Below, piece after piece: positions 10,001 to 19,763 of a DNA stretch of 64,000 bases. How positions within the stretch are numbered: the first letter of the stretch is position 1; the number at the start of each line of letters is the position of its first letter. The notes under the pieces are model-generated. The model ran no database searches. It saw only the letters and a program-made list of their open reading frames with translations, and had not been told where the DNA came from. This DNA is from Strigamia acuminata (Eukaryota > Arthropoda > Chilopoda > Geophilomorpha > Linotaeniidae), in NCBI GenBank assembly GCA_949358305.1, contig OX442317.1, positions 2,294,001 through 2,358,000 of the forward strand, given 5' to 3'. The position numbers and the translations under genes are program-made.

Positions 10001-13000
10001 TCTTTACAAAATAGTTAAATAGTTGGCCCACCCTGTACATATATTAAGTAAATGAGTACCCAATTCTTAAATTACTTCTAAATAAAATTCTATCTTGTGT
10101 TACTGCATAAAGTGTGCAATGCATTCATAAATAATTCCTTCAATGAATTTACATTTATTTTCAAAATTCAATTAAAAAAAAAACACACTTGGACTTTCAT
10201 TCACTAACTCTTTCAGTTGCACCAAAAATAATGCCATTTTCATTCCAAGAAGACTTATTGCGTGAAGGCATGAGAGCTAGACTTCAATGTGTCGTGAGTG
10301 AAGGAGACTCACCCATCACGATTCAATGGCTCAAAGACAATGCTGTAATTCCAAATGAATTAGACATTAAAATTCAACAATTAGACGAATTTTCAAGTAT
10401 CCTCAATATAGGACAAGTAACTCCCAAACATAATGGCAACTACACTTGCAAAGCTAAAAATGCGGCCATAACCGTGGAACATTCAGCCGTATTAAATGTC
10501 AATGGTAATGGTTTTTTTTCCTTGTATTTTGCCTTGCAGTTCCTCCAAAGATTATTCCTTTTGCCTTTGTGGATGATCAATTCTACAAAGGAATGCGTGC
10601 CCATATCACATGTGCTGTGAGCCAAGGAGATCCGCCGTTGACCTTTCAATGGTTAAAAGACGATCGCCCGATCACCGCATCGTCAACTGACGTGGTAACG
10701 CAGCAATATGACAAATATGCAAACTCTTTGAGCATTGAGAGTGTGTCTTCCATCCATTCGGGAAACTACACCTGCGTCGTATCAAATCGGGCGGTGACAG
10801 TCAGCCACACGGCGCAACTTCTGGTTCACGGTAAATAATCAATTCATTGATTTAATCCATTCGGGGGTTTCTTTTCCAGTTGCGCCCAGGATCATTCCCT
10901 TCTCGTTCCAAGACAAATCTGTGGTAGAAGGCAGACAAGCGAGGGTTATGTGTGGGCTAGTTGAAGGAGATGCTCCTGTCAATTTGACTTGGTTAAAAGA
11001 TGGACTGCCAATAAAGCAAAAGGATATACAAATTTCTCGTGTTGACGATAACTACTCCGTGCTTTCCATCCACAGTGTCACTCGTGGCCACACTGGAAAC
11101 TACACGTGTGTGGCTACTAACCGCGCTACCAGTTCACAATTCAGTGCCATCTTAATAGTTAATGGTAATTGCTAATGAAACTGTTTCAATTGTTTTCAGC
11201 CGCCCCAAAGATCATTCCATTCTCCTTCCACGATGGTAACTTGTTTGAAGGAGTTTTAGCGAGAGTTTCGTGCGTAGTCTATCAAGGAGATCTTCCAATT
11301 GCCATAACATGGCTGAAAGATAACCAAATGTTATCCAGTCTCGAGGGCTTTAATGTACGACAAGTTGATCAATTTTCCAGTACGCTAACGATAGAAAAAG
11401 TGCAACAAATTCACAGTGGCAACTACACTTGCACAGCGACAAACTCTGCGGCCTCTGCCAGCTCGACGGCAATCCTTGTTGTCAATGGTACGACAATCAA
11501 GTGACTTTTTTATTTGTTTATTTTGCAGTCCCTCCAAAAATTGTACCATTCGCATTCCAAGATGGGCATTTACTCGAGGGCACTTTAGTTCGATTGTCTT
11601 GTGTAGTCAGCCGAGGAGACTTACCATTGAATATAACCTGGCTCAAAGACAATACACTTGCTTCCCAACAACCTTTTGTTACCATGCATAACTTAGACGA
11701 TTACTCCAGTGTCCTGTCAATTGACCCAGTCACTAAACAACATGATGGCAATTACACATGTGTTGCTAAAAACATGGCTGGAACTGACACGTTTGTTGCT
11801 TCAGTAACTGTTAATGGTAAATTATCGTTCCAGCAGTTAAAGAAGTTATGTTGCCATGTTATTTACTGAAATCAACTATAGATGAAAGGAAATATCAATT
11901 ATTAAATTTTTACATAAAAAATTAAATCTTTTTTCATTAAAAAGAATAAGCATATAAGATATTATTTCTACTTCAAGTTTGCACAAGTTTAGGCAATTTT
12001 AATCCAAATAAATTGCGCGCAAAGAAATTGAGTAGAAAATAATATAACTTTGTAGGAGCTTCATGACTACTTTTCTTAAAATGCTTTTACTTCCGTAAAA
12101 ATTAAGTCCTAATTTTTTTTCCTTAAAACTTATTTATTCAGAATTACCAAAATGGGTTGTCCAACCCAGTGACACTAAAGTTCCTGTTAGAAGTTCAACT
12201 ACCATACCTTGCATAACCACAGGATTTCCAAAACCAACAACTACTTGGTACAAAGTGCAAGGTTGTTCTAACGAATCCACACATTCAAACATTCCAATAA
12301 ATAACATTTATACATGATTTAAGGCTCTAATGCTCGAGGAATGAAAAACTTAGTTCAAAATGGGAATAACTACAAACTGTTGTCAAATGGTTCACTTCTT
12401 ATTGAATCTGTCAACATGGAGCACGCTGGATATTACTTCTGCGTGTCAAGCAATACAATCGGAAGCATAAGTGAAATGGCTCTACTATCCATCAGTTGTG
12501 AGTGATAAAATTGCTCAATCAAATAAAATTATAATCAAATAAAATGTACTTTTCAGCAGTTCCCCCTCAACTACACAAAAAAATTCAAAATGACACCGTT
12601 AAATATGGCGATTCAGTACATTTTAAATGTATTGCGCACGGAGATAAACCCATGATATTTACTTGGTACATCAATGGCCAACTGAAGAATGTGAGTAATG
12701 GAGATAACGGGTAAGTCCACACAAGATCCATACAGTAAAAATCAATCAATCACTCATCCCAACTCACTTCAAGGTATCTCATAAAGCAATCGCACGATAT
12801 TGCGATTGAAACGTCAGAGTTTGCCATAATGAAAGCGGGTCGGCAAGATTCAACAAACTTCATGTGCCGTGTGCAAAACTCCTATGGTTCGGAGAATGCG
12901 ACATTCAATTTGCTGGTTTTAGGTTTGCATTTATTTATGGACCCACCTGCTTATGCTAACTAATATTTGATCATTACAGAGAAGCCCGACGCACCGGGAG

Positions 13001-16000
13001 ATATCAAAATAATCGAAGCGAATAATCGCACAGTGGTAATAGGCTGGGCGGCACCATTTGATGGAAACAACCGGATAAATAAATTCATCTTGCAGTATAA
13101 ACTTACAGCTGGTAAACAAACAATTACAATACAAAATACAAAATCTGATAATCTGATTCTGATAGACAATTGGGAGCTAGGAACTCGAAACTTGACCCTT
13201 CCAGGGCGCAAATTGCAATCAGCAATCAGTAATTTGAAGCCGTCAGCAAATTATCATGTTCGCATAATTGCTGGTAATGAGATGGGATTAGGATTACCCA
13301 GTGCGGAAATAGAAGTTCTGATGCCTGATCAAGGTAAAGCGTGATTAATTAAATTACATTTAAAATTAAAAATGCATAAATTTAGCACCTGCTGGACCTC
13401 CTTTAAATGTGAATGCCATAGCAACCGATTCAAATAGTTTGAAAGTATCATGGGAGGTAACGACAAACAAAAGTCCAAAAACTACATTTTATGACTAAAA
13501 GTTTTCATACCAAAGGCCCCTCACGTACAGCTCAGAAATGGCATCATCAAGGGATACAACATTGGTTATAAAATTGCGAGCTCGTTTGGCGCTTATCAGT
13601 TTCGCATGTTGGAAGTTCCCGAAGATTACACGGCCACTCTCTCACTGCCCATCAATGATCTGCACAAGTTCACTCAGTACAGCGTCGTCGTTCAGGCTTT
13701 CAATGATGGCGGAAAAGGACCGCTGTCGAAACAAGTGATCGCTGTCACTTCGGAGAGCAGTTGAGACTCGTGACCTCACCATTGTAACTTAGTATTTAAA
13801 GTTTATGTTCTAGTTCCAACAAAACCACCTCAAGACATCAAGTGTTCGGTTTTGTCATCGCAAAGCATTCATCTCACTTGGCACCCACCCCCGTTGGCGA
13901 GCATTCACGGGATGCTGCAGGGATTTAAAGTGAATTACAAACCAGTCAAAGATCAGAGTATGTGTTGACGTGCATTGCAATTTTTTTTTCAACCAACAAT
14001 TTCCACTAATTAGAAAATATAGCACCAGAAGCCAAAACAATGAACACGTCGACCAAACTGACACTTCAAAATTTGGAAAAATACACAAACTACAGCGTAC
14101 AAATCTCAGCAACGACTCGAAGCGGAGAAGGAGTTAAGAGCGAACCCATATTCTGCAGAACATTCGAAGCCAGTAAAAGAATTGTTTTGTAAATCAATAA
14201 TTTTTAAGTTAACTCAATATTGCATCTCAGTTCCAGACATTCCTTCCGATGTGAAAGTTTTGCCCGTGTCTGCTCAATCAGTTGTCGTTGCCTGGAAAGC
14301 TCCAACTCAACTGAACGGCATCATTACTAAATACACAGTTTACGTTCAGCCATCCGGAGCAACCAAAGATGTAAATGAGTAAAATACAATTCTAATTGCA
14401 TATTCTTAATTTGCTGTGACATTTGAAGGTAAATGTGAAGAAACAAACTGTTGGTGGAAATACAACTTTCTACGAAATTAACAATTTGAAACAAAGCGAA
14501 ACGTACCAATTTTGGGTAACTGCTTCCACAGTGATAGGTGAAAGCGCCAAAAGTCGAATTGTGTCCCAATCCCCCAGCAGCAAATTACGTGAGCTGAGCA
14601 ATGCCTGTCAATGCTATCGACACTACACTAATTTATTTACTAGATGCTGCAAAAGTCGCAGGATTTGGAAGTTCTCTCGTCATCAGCCAAGGGGAAGATG
14701 TTCTTCTTCCGTGTAAAAGTGTTGGAATGCCGACACCGCAACAACGCTGGATGAGTATGAATTAAGCATTTATCATTTACGATTTATAAATTTCTTTTCA
14801 ATTTTTGGGAGTGGAAATATTTTCGATATGGACCACAAACGCACAACTTTAGCCGATGGATCGCTGCTGATCAAAGACACGGATGAGATGGATTCGGATA
14901 ACTACACGTGTCACGTGCAGAATGAACACGGACACGATTACATCACTTACAGCGTGATTGTGCAATGTAAAAAAACTAAATCACCTTTAACCTTGTTTGC
15001 CACTTAAAATCGATACTCAACTCATAATTCAAATAAAAATTCTGTACTAAAGCGGCCCCTGGAACTCCGTTTGTTGAAATCTCCCTAATTACAACTTCGT
15101 CTATTGACATCCAGTGGAAAGTTGAAACAAATGGCGGCAGTCCAGTACTTGGTATTATAAAAAAATATTTTTTTTCAGTACCATGTACTCGTATTTACCA
15201 CACAATATTTTACAGGATACAAATTGTACTACAAACATGATCACAGCGAATGGCAATTAATCGATTTAGATGCAGCTACAAATTCCTTCCACTTGGACGG
15301 TTTACACTGTGGAACTAAATATCAGATGTACATGATAGCGTATAATAAGTTGGGACAGGGAAAAGCCACCCACGTGATTGCCACTGCAACCAAGGGAGAA
15401 GGTAAACATTCATATCTGAACTAATATTCTTTTCAATTGATGCATTATTACTCCCAGTTCCGACCTCTCCATCCAAATCATCTTTGATCGAAGAAGGATC
15501 AAACTACGTCATCCTCAATCTGGATTCGTGGTTCGTCGATAAATGCCCCATCAAATACTTCGTCGTTGAATATAAAACTCGCACTTCCGCCCAATGGACT
15601 CTGCTGTCGGACGACGTGAATCCGGACAAACACAAGATCACTTTGCCCAATTTAGCACCGGCAACTTGGTACAATCTGAGAATGATCACTCACAGCAGTG
15701 CAGGCACCGCAGCAGCCGAATACACTTTTGCCACTCTAACGATTGATGGGGGTAAATAAAACAGAAAATTAATTAACACCGATCATTCATTATATTGTTT
15801 TCAGCAACTATAATGCCCGCAACAATGTCCGACGATGCCGGTATCAGACCAATCGCATTCAAGTTTGAACTCAAACACGTGATTGCGGTCACCTCGGGAA
15901 CCTTAATACTCGTACTAGTCGTAGTGATTGTGTGGATTTGCAACCAAACAACTAAATCCAAGAAAAGTCACAGACGAAAGTCGGGTCCCAAATTCTTCCC

Positions 16001-16825
16001 CCAATCCGAATGCGGAAGTGACACCACCTACAATGGCACCTATTGTACCTATGGGCCGGGAAAAGCAACTTTTCAAAATACACGTACGTGATAAACAAAA
16101 TGTAATTGTTTTTCGTAATTATTTCAATTGCAGTGAGAAAAGGAGATGTAGCTCCATACGCCACCGGTCATTTCTCGGATCACTACCAAGCCGAAGAACT
16201 CGCAATGCTTAATTCAAATCATCCAATGATGGGTTTCGGCAACATGATGGCTGCAACGGTATTTTAATGCCATAACCTTTTCTTTTTCAATTTTCTTTTT
16301 CAACAAAATGCAAATGCAAACATACGTAGCATTCAATATATTACAGACAGTCCCCTTCTATCCGCAGGGCCGCACCAGTATCCCACCAGGAGGAATGAGT
16401 AAAGAAAATATAATTTGATTAATATCTAACATTTACAAACATTAAATTCTTCTTTTGAATTTAGGCGCCGCCGAGTTCGCTCACTTTCAAGCACAAAACC
16501 AAGCATTTGCTACCGCTCCACCGATGTCCGATTGCTACGGCGGAAACTGCTCTTACCCAATAAAAGGCCACGCTACACCTCAACACAAAATGGATGCCAT
16601 TATTCCACCCCCTCCTCCACCACTCCCAATTCAAGGGTAAGTGTATAAATTACTAAAGAAAAATAAAATTCTGCTATTTCTTATATTTGCTTTAGAGCTG
16701 TCGAGACTACATTCACATTTCCCTCTCTGCCCGAAGCAGCTGCGGCAGCTGCTAAGGAAAAAGCTCAAAAGGGTGACAAGTACGATGCTCCGTGGGATGC
16801 GAAACGTGCTCAAAATGTCGACTAG
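6967..16825 (+). CDS. Dscam: Dscam-family cell adhesion receptor, complete gene model with 36 exons
   Basis: Exon by exon the translation gives signal peptide, Ig1-6, Ig7 (five candidate exons), Ig8-9, FNIII 1-4, Ig10, FNIII 5-6, one TM helix and a cytoplasmic tail: the exact canonical Dscam order. With one Ig7 exon the mRNA would be 5,553 coding nt (1,850 residues). Diagnostic pieces include Ig1 [10 protein letters not shown]...SYRQD, Ig3 [11 protein letters not shown], Ig6 VVAGDNL and FN1 [10 protein letters not shown]. Dscam proteins sit at the plasma membrane and act in homophilic recognition in neurons and, in arthropods, also haemocytes. Almost all domain-boundary introns are phase 1, and introns outside the Ig7 array are mostly 50-97 nt (398, 535 and 325 nt after the signal exon and on either side of the Ig7 array). 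One junction in Ig10 lacks GT-AG. Broken copies flank it on both sides. Confidence 0.9.
7423..9681 (+). CDS. Dscam: Dscam exons for Ig1-Ig6
   Basis: Exons (acceptor AG and donor GT seen for each): Ig1 7423-7737; Ig2 7796-7957 and 8055-8204; Ig3 8260-8377 and 8439-8617; Ig4 8681-8920; Ig5 8985-9281; Ig6 9341-9451 and 9520-9681. Each domain shows the Ig cysteine pair and core Trp (for example Ig5 NLEC...TWY...YTCVARN). All outer boundaries are phase 1. Ig2 and Ig3, which in insects and crustaceans are diversified by large arrays of alternative half-exons, are each encoded once here. Confidence 0.88.
9732..10035 (+). mobile_element. Short mariner-like element in the intron before the Ig7 array
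   Basis: A 304-bp segment with perfect 13-bp terminal inverted repeats (CAGGGTGGGCCAA / TTGGCCCACCCTG), flanked on both sides by TA. TA target duplication and this type of terminus are hallmarks of Tc1/mariner elements. It retains the start of a transposase-like frame at 9825 ([16 protein letters not shown], then stop), so it looks like an internally deleted, non-autonomous derivative. Confidence 0.85.
10217..10504 (+). CDS. Dscam: Dscam Ig7 exon, variant 1
   Basis: 288 nt, phase 1 at both ends, complete Ig domain: APKIMPFSF start, LQCVV cysteine, TIQWLKDN core Trp, NYTCKAKN second cysteine. Acceptor TTTCAG at 10216 and donor GTAATG at 10505. It follows a 535-nt intron carrying the mariner-like element. 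Intron to the next variant is only 35 nt. Confidence 0.9.
10540..10830 (+). CDS. Dscam: Dscam Ig7 exon, variant 2
   Basis: 291 nt, phase 1 at both ends. PPKIIPFAF start, [24 protein letters not shown]. Parallel in every structural position to variant 1 but clearly diverged in the loops. Acceptor TTGCAG, donor GTAAAT. Intron to the next variant is 49 nt. Confidence 0.9.
10880..11164 (+). CDS. Dscam: Dscam Ig7 exon, variant 3
   Basis: 285 nt, phase 1 at both ends. APRIIPFSF start, [24 protein letters not shown]. The intron to variant 4 is 35 nt (GTAATT...TTTTCAG). Confidence 0.9.
11200..11487 (+). CDS. Dscam: Dscam Ig7 exon, variant 4
   Basis: 288 nt, phase 1 at both ends. APKIIPFSF start, [24 protein letters not shown]. 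The intron to variant 5 is 41 nt. Confidence 0.9.
11529..11816 (+). CDS. Dscam: Dscam Ig7 exon, variant 5
   Basis: 288 nt, phase 1 at both ends. PPKIVPFAF start, [24 protein letters not shown]. It is followed by a 325-nt intron (11817-12141), AT-rich, in which I see no further exon. Confidence 0.9.
12142..12922 (+). CDS. Dscam: Dscam exons for Ig8 and Ig9
   Basis: Ig8: 12142-12261 ([10 protein letters not shown]...TTWYKVQ) and 12324-12497 ([20 protein letters not shown]). Ig9: 12557-12710 ([10 protein letters not shown]...FTWYING) and 12774-12922 ([13 protein letters not shown]). Introns are 62, 59 and 63 nt. The Ig9 internal intron is phase 2; the outer boundaries are phase 1. Confidence 0.87.
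12980..14588 (+). CDS. Dscam: Dscam exons for FNIII domains 1-4
   Basis: FN1 12980-13333; FN2 13386-13456 and 13516-13759; FN3 13814-13957 and 14014-14172; FN4 14231-14370 and 14429-14588. Characteristic segments are PDAPGDIKI...GWAAPFDG (FN1), [10 protein letters not shown] (FN2), [10 protein letters not shown]...LTWHPPP (FN3) and VVVAWKAP (FN4). Introns are 52-59 nt with consensus splice sites. The internal introns of FN2 and FN4 are phase 0; the domain boundaries are phase 1. Confidence 0.87.
14644..14966 (+). CDS. Dscam: Dscam exons for Ig10 (one non-canonical junction)
   Basis: First part 14644-14754 ([16 protein letters not shown]...RW), second part about 14812-14966 ([16 protein letters not shown]...NYTCHV). 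Using donor A|GTATGA and the only nearby acceptor, GGGAG|T, the frame is off by one base and hits a stop 13 codons on. The correct frame is restored only if the join is one base earlier (…GGGA|GT), which is not GT-AG. So this exon pair is either a non-canonical intron, an assembly error, or a disabling mutation in an otherwise clean gene. Confidence 0.7.
15053..15751 (+). CDS. Dscam: Dscam exons for FNIII domains 5 and 6
   Basis: FN5 15053-15151 ([19 protein letters not shown]) and 15216-15401 (YKLYYKH...[20 protein letters not shown]); FN6 15458-15751 ([19 protein letters not shown]). The WF.DKCPI.YFV.EY segment is typical of the last Dscam FNIII domain. Boundaries are phase 1. Confidence 0.87.
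15805..16825 (+). CDS. Dscam: Dscam transmembrane segment and cytoplasmic tail exons
   Basis: 15805-16083 encodes the juxtamembrane, a TM helix ([20 protein letters not shown]) and a basic stop-transfer sequence ([11 protein letters not shown]). Tail exons follow: 16134-16258, 16347-16398, 16465-16636 and 16696-16825, with TAG at 16823. The tail carries YNGTYCTYG, a six-proline tract ([10 protein letters not shown]) able to bind SH3 or EVH1-type domains (family knowledge), and an Ala run. It is short compared with insect Dscam1 tails. The last two exons are conserved in the upstream remnant at 6255-6500. Confidence 0.88.
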
Positions 16826-17379
16826 AATTTTTACTCCTTCATTAATCACCACTTTTTATTCCAATCCTAAAATCCTAAATATTGTGAGTAGATTAGTTGA
16901 ATTAAAGTTATCTCTGAGATGTCAAGTTAGCAAAGTAAAACAATTTTAATATTCTAAATATTGAGATTAGGTTAGATTAGTTAAGAGAAACTTTCTGTCT
17001 ACGTGATATCAATTTACTGTACATCATTTTATTTATTATACTACGTAACTTTTTAGTGTAATGTTTGTAAATGTTAAACATGTAAAATGTGTTTGCTGGA
17101 TGTAATGATTTAACGGGTTTCTATTACCTGTATTCATAATCGTTCCAATTTTGTAATCCAAATTGATGTGTTAATAGATTTTTTTAAAATTTTTAGTCAT
17201 GAATAAATTAATAAATATCTGTAGTAGTTATTAGTTTAATACTCATAGTAATTAAACAATCGTTCCATACAAAACGTCTCCATTCCAACTTATTTCATTC
17301 AAATTTCGTGCAAGTTGTAGACAAAGTTTCTATTGGTCAGATCTCACGGATTCCTCGTGTACCGAAGGTCACTCCCATC
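16826..17379 (+). other. Spacer between complete Dscam gene and third copy
   Basis: AT-rich, no coding exon. Homologous to 6501-6966 and includes the same pre-ATG block (GGTCAGATCTCACGG). It presumably holds the terminator of the complete gene and the promoter of the copy to its right. Confidence 0.55.
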
Positions 17380-18520
17380 ATGGGCTTCTTTTCAAATTAC
17401 CGAGTATTAATTATACTCATGACCACTTTCTGTAAAGGTAAGCAGTACCACTTGCATTTGCACGTCGAGATCACCAAACACATCGGGCAACGACCTTCAA
17501 CGAGCATCCGTGAATAACGAACAAGCATGAGTAGCTATGACAACCAACTCACATCACAAAGAACAAAAGATAAAATAATTCCACATGGCTCCACATTCTG
17601 CTGAAATGACGAACCACTAACCACAGTTCTCCCTAGATACCTCAAATTTCCAAAACGTCCAAAAAACTGTAGAATACATTGAATTTAGCAGTTAATATAT
17701 CCCGAGTTCAATCGTGCTGACACTTCAAAACCTCTTGAATTTATCAATGAACCACCTTTTCGCGTCGAATTCTCCAACACCACCGGAACGAAAATACCAT
17801 GCACCGCAACCGGATCTCCTCCGATCAACATCACTTGGATTTTAGCCGATGGAAACCCCGTACCAAAAATGAACCAACTCAGACACGTTACGGATGAAGG
17901 ATCCTTGGTTTTCCCATCTTTTGAAGCTAAAAGTTACCGACAAATGCACCGCAACAAATGCAGCTGGGACGATCTTCAGCAGAGAAGTTCACGTTCAAGC
18001 AGATATGAAATGACCATGTGATTTACGTATGTAGCTTATACTATTTGTCGTTTTAGTCATGGATGAACCGTTCGAACCCCACGTCTACGACGCTTTTGCT
18101 ACTACGGGCAGCACTGCAGCCATCAAATGCATGGTTTCAGGCAGCGTAGCCAAGTATGTGACAATCGATGCGTGGATTAAGGACAATCGAGAGGAAATAA
18201 AAACTTCATTCTTTAACGGTACAGTCATTCAAATTAAAATAAAAGTACTTGGAATTGCATAAATTGTCTTTACGCAGATAAAAAATATACTAGGTGCATT
18301 CCCATGTTATACAATGGGAATGATGTCACGTACAAACACGAAACGAGTTTTGCATACGTTTTAGACTTTTTGAATGCACCTATTGTAACTAGCAATGGCG
18401 ACCTGTTGATAACTAACGTGGGAAGTTCAGATGCGGGCCACATTTATCGATGTATTGCTAAACACCGTCTAACAGGACAAGTTAAAACGAGTTCCACAAC
18501 CGGCAAACTTTTTGTCACAG
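17380..18520 (+). pseudogene. Dscam paralogue, 5' remnant (signal exon, Ig1, Ig2)
   Basis: Exon 1 (17380-17437) is intact. Ig1 (about 17720-18003) has lost its acceptor and first bases by a deletion joining two GCTG motifs. It also carries a 23-base deletion between CGACAA and ATGCAC (frameshift; repeated ACAA at both ends) and no longer has a GT donor (CAAGCAG|ATATG). The first Ig2 exon (about 18057-18219) is intact; the second is interrupted by an 88-bp inverted-repeat element at 18293-18380. No Ig3 or later exons are found to the right. At least four independent lesions make this a pseudogene. Confidence 0.88.
18293..18380. mobile_element. 88-bp MITE inserted in the Ig2 exon of the Dscam remnant
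   Basis: Perfect 9-bp terminal inverted repeats (GGTGCATTC / GAATGCACC) flanked by TA on both sides (18291-18292, 18381-18382). The intact gene has a single TA at the matching place, so the TA is the duplicated target. A second inner inverted repeat (CCCATGTTATACAATGGG) is present. No coding capacity. Confidence 0.8.
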
Positions 18521-19433
18521 GTACAATTGAATCCAAAATAATTACAAGTTATCAAACTCGTCGTCGGAACAATTCCGATATGCTTTGTTGCAACAAGTCA
18601 AGAAAGAGCCAAAACTGCATACAAAATACATTTGATAACTCAATTCAAAACAAATCCCCAGAAAGACTGTTTCTATGCTGCCAAAAACCCACTTTCATTC
18701 CTTCAATAGCATATCCCAAAATGCATTCCCAATGATATTTGAAAAGTAGTAAAACAACAGTACGGTAAGCCATTTACAATATAAATTATTGTACAACAAT
18801 TATTGGTATACTCACTGGCCTTTCAATTTTTCTTCCTTTTTCCTTAGCTCTCGACGTTGCGCGTTTTCGCAATCTCGGGAAGATATATCCAACCAGGTAC
18901 CTATAAATAATATTTCATATTAATTTGATTTATCTTTGAAACTTAAAAAAGAAAAATAATTACCTATTTGGCGGTCCAAAGCCTGTCGGGCTTCATCACA
19001 TCACTTCATAAATTAAATTAAATTTACAATATTTAGATATTCGACCTCCCCATTGCGGGTCGCTGCTCTGCATTTCTACAAAAGCGCCCAGGTTCATGAA
19101 TTTCTAAAGTCAAAGTCAATTTTTGAAACAAACATCACATTTGTGAACAATGATTGAAGCGATTGGCTTTTATCCAAAAAAAAAATATGAAAATCAATCA
19201 ACAAATAATAAAAACAGAAATCTATCAAAACATTCAAATGGTACGAAGTCGCTTTGAAACGGGTTTAATTTTCTGTGAAAAAATAAGACTTCTCACAGTC
19301 GTGAACGAACAGTACAAGATATATTGACACCAATTTCAGCACGTAAAACTCTGTTTTAGCGACTAAAACACAAAACAAATAAAAAAGAACATGAAAAATG
19401 CAAATAATCCATGAAAATAAAATAAATATTCAC
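18521..19433. other. Unassigned stretch with possible minus-strand exon fragments
   Basis: No Dscam exon is recognisable. On the minus strand 18822-18898 reads as a possible terminal exon after a TTATAG acceptor (WLDISSRDCENAQRREL..., Lys/Glu-rich, stop). A possible upstream piece lies near 19030-19115 (FMNLGAFVEMQSSDPQWGGR). I do not recognise them, and the plus strand is also partly open here, so strand and reality are uncertain. Confidence 0.25.
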
Positions 19434-19763
19434 CTCGATCAAATTCAGTTTAATGTATCCATTTTGCAGAGGATCTTTCTTATCAAAAATACCTAAAAAT
19501 AATGAGAAAATAAGACGAAGTTTTCTACAACGACGCAAATATGACTCAACTGAATGCCATAGTCAAGTGCAAAATGGCCGACATGCAACGTCTTTGCAAA
19601 ATGTCGGTGCTCAACTGGAATCCAACTTCCAGAACCTTCCACAACTCCACAACCCCCGTTGCTACAAATACAATTGATTAATCAATCGACTCGATCAAGG
19701 ATACGTCCAGGGCCAAAACGATCTGACGACTAACTTCGAGACTCGCGCAGCTTTTCACGTAAT
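19434..19763 (-). pseudogene. Possible decayed calpain-type EF-hand (penta-EF) fragment
   Basis: Reading the minus strand from 19763: SLEVSRQIVLALDVS resembles the second EF-hand of calpains. Next, VGFQLSTDILQ resembles the start of the third, but is followed by stops and frame changes. At 19492-19434, between a TTTTTAG acceptor and a GTGAAT donor, IFDKKDPLQNGYIKLNLIE matches the calpain EF-hand 4 pattern D-P-x-N-x-G-x-I-x-L-x-L-I. The order is that of the calpain C-terminal domain. In-frame stops between the pieces argue for a pseudogene. The family assignment is from memory of motifs and is tentative; a plus-strand ORF at 19541-19681 overlaps it. Confidence 0.35.

Noticed and set aside
6967-16825. 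Assignment to a named species or to a short sDscam type
   Set aside because: The gene has the full 10 Ig + 6 FNIII order, so it is not a short Dscam; the lineage can be narrowed only by inference.
19541-19681. Small plus-strand ORF (MTQLNAIVKCKMADMQ...)
   Set aside because: It looks fairly protein-like but overlaps the possible calpain-like remnant on the other strand, and I recognise nothing in it; too short to support.
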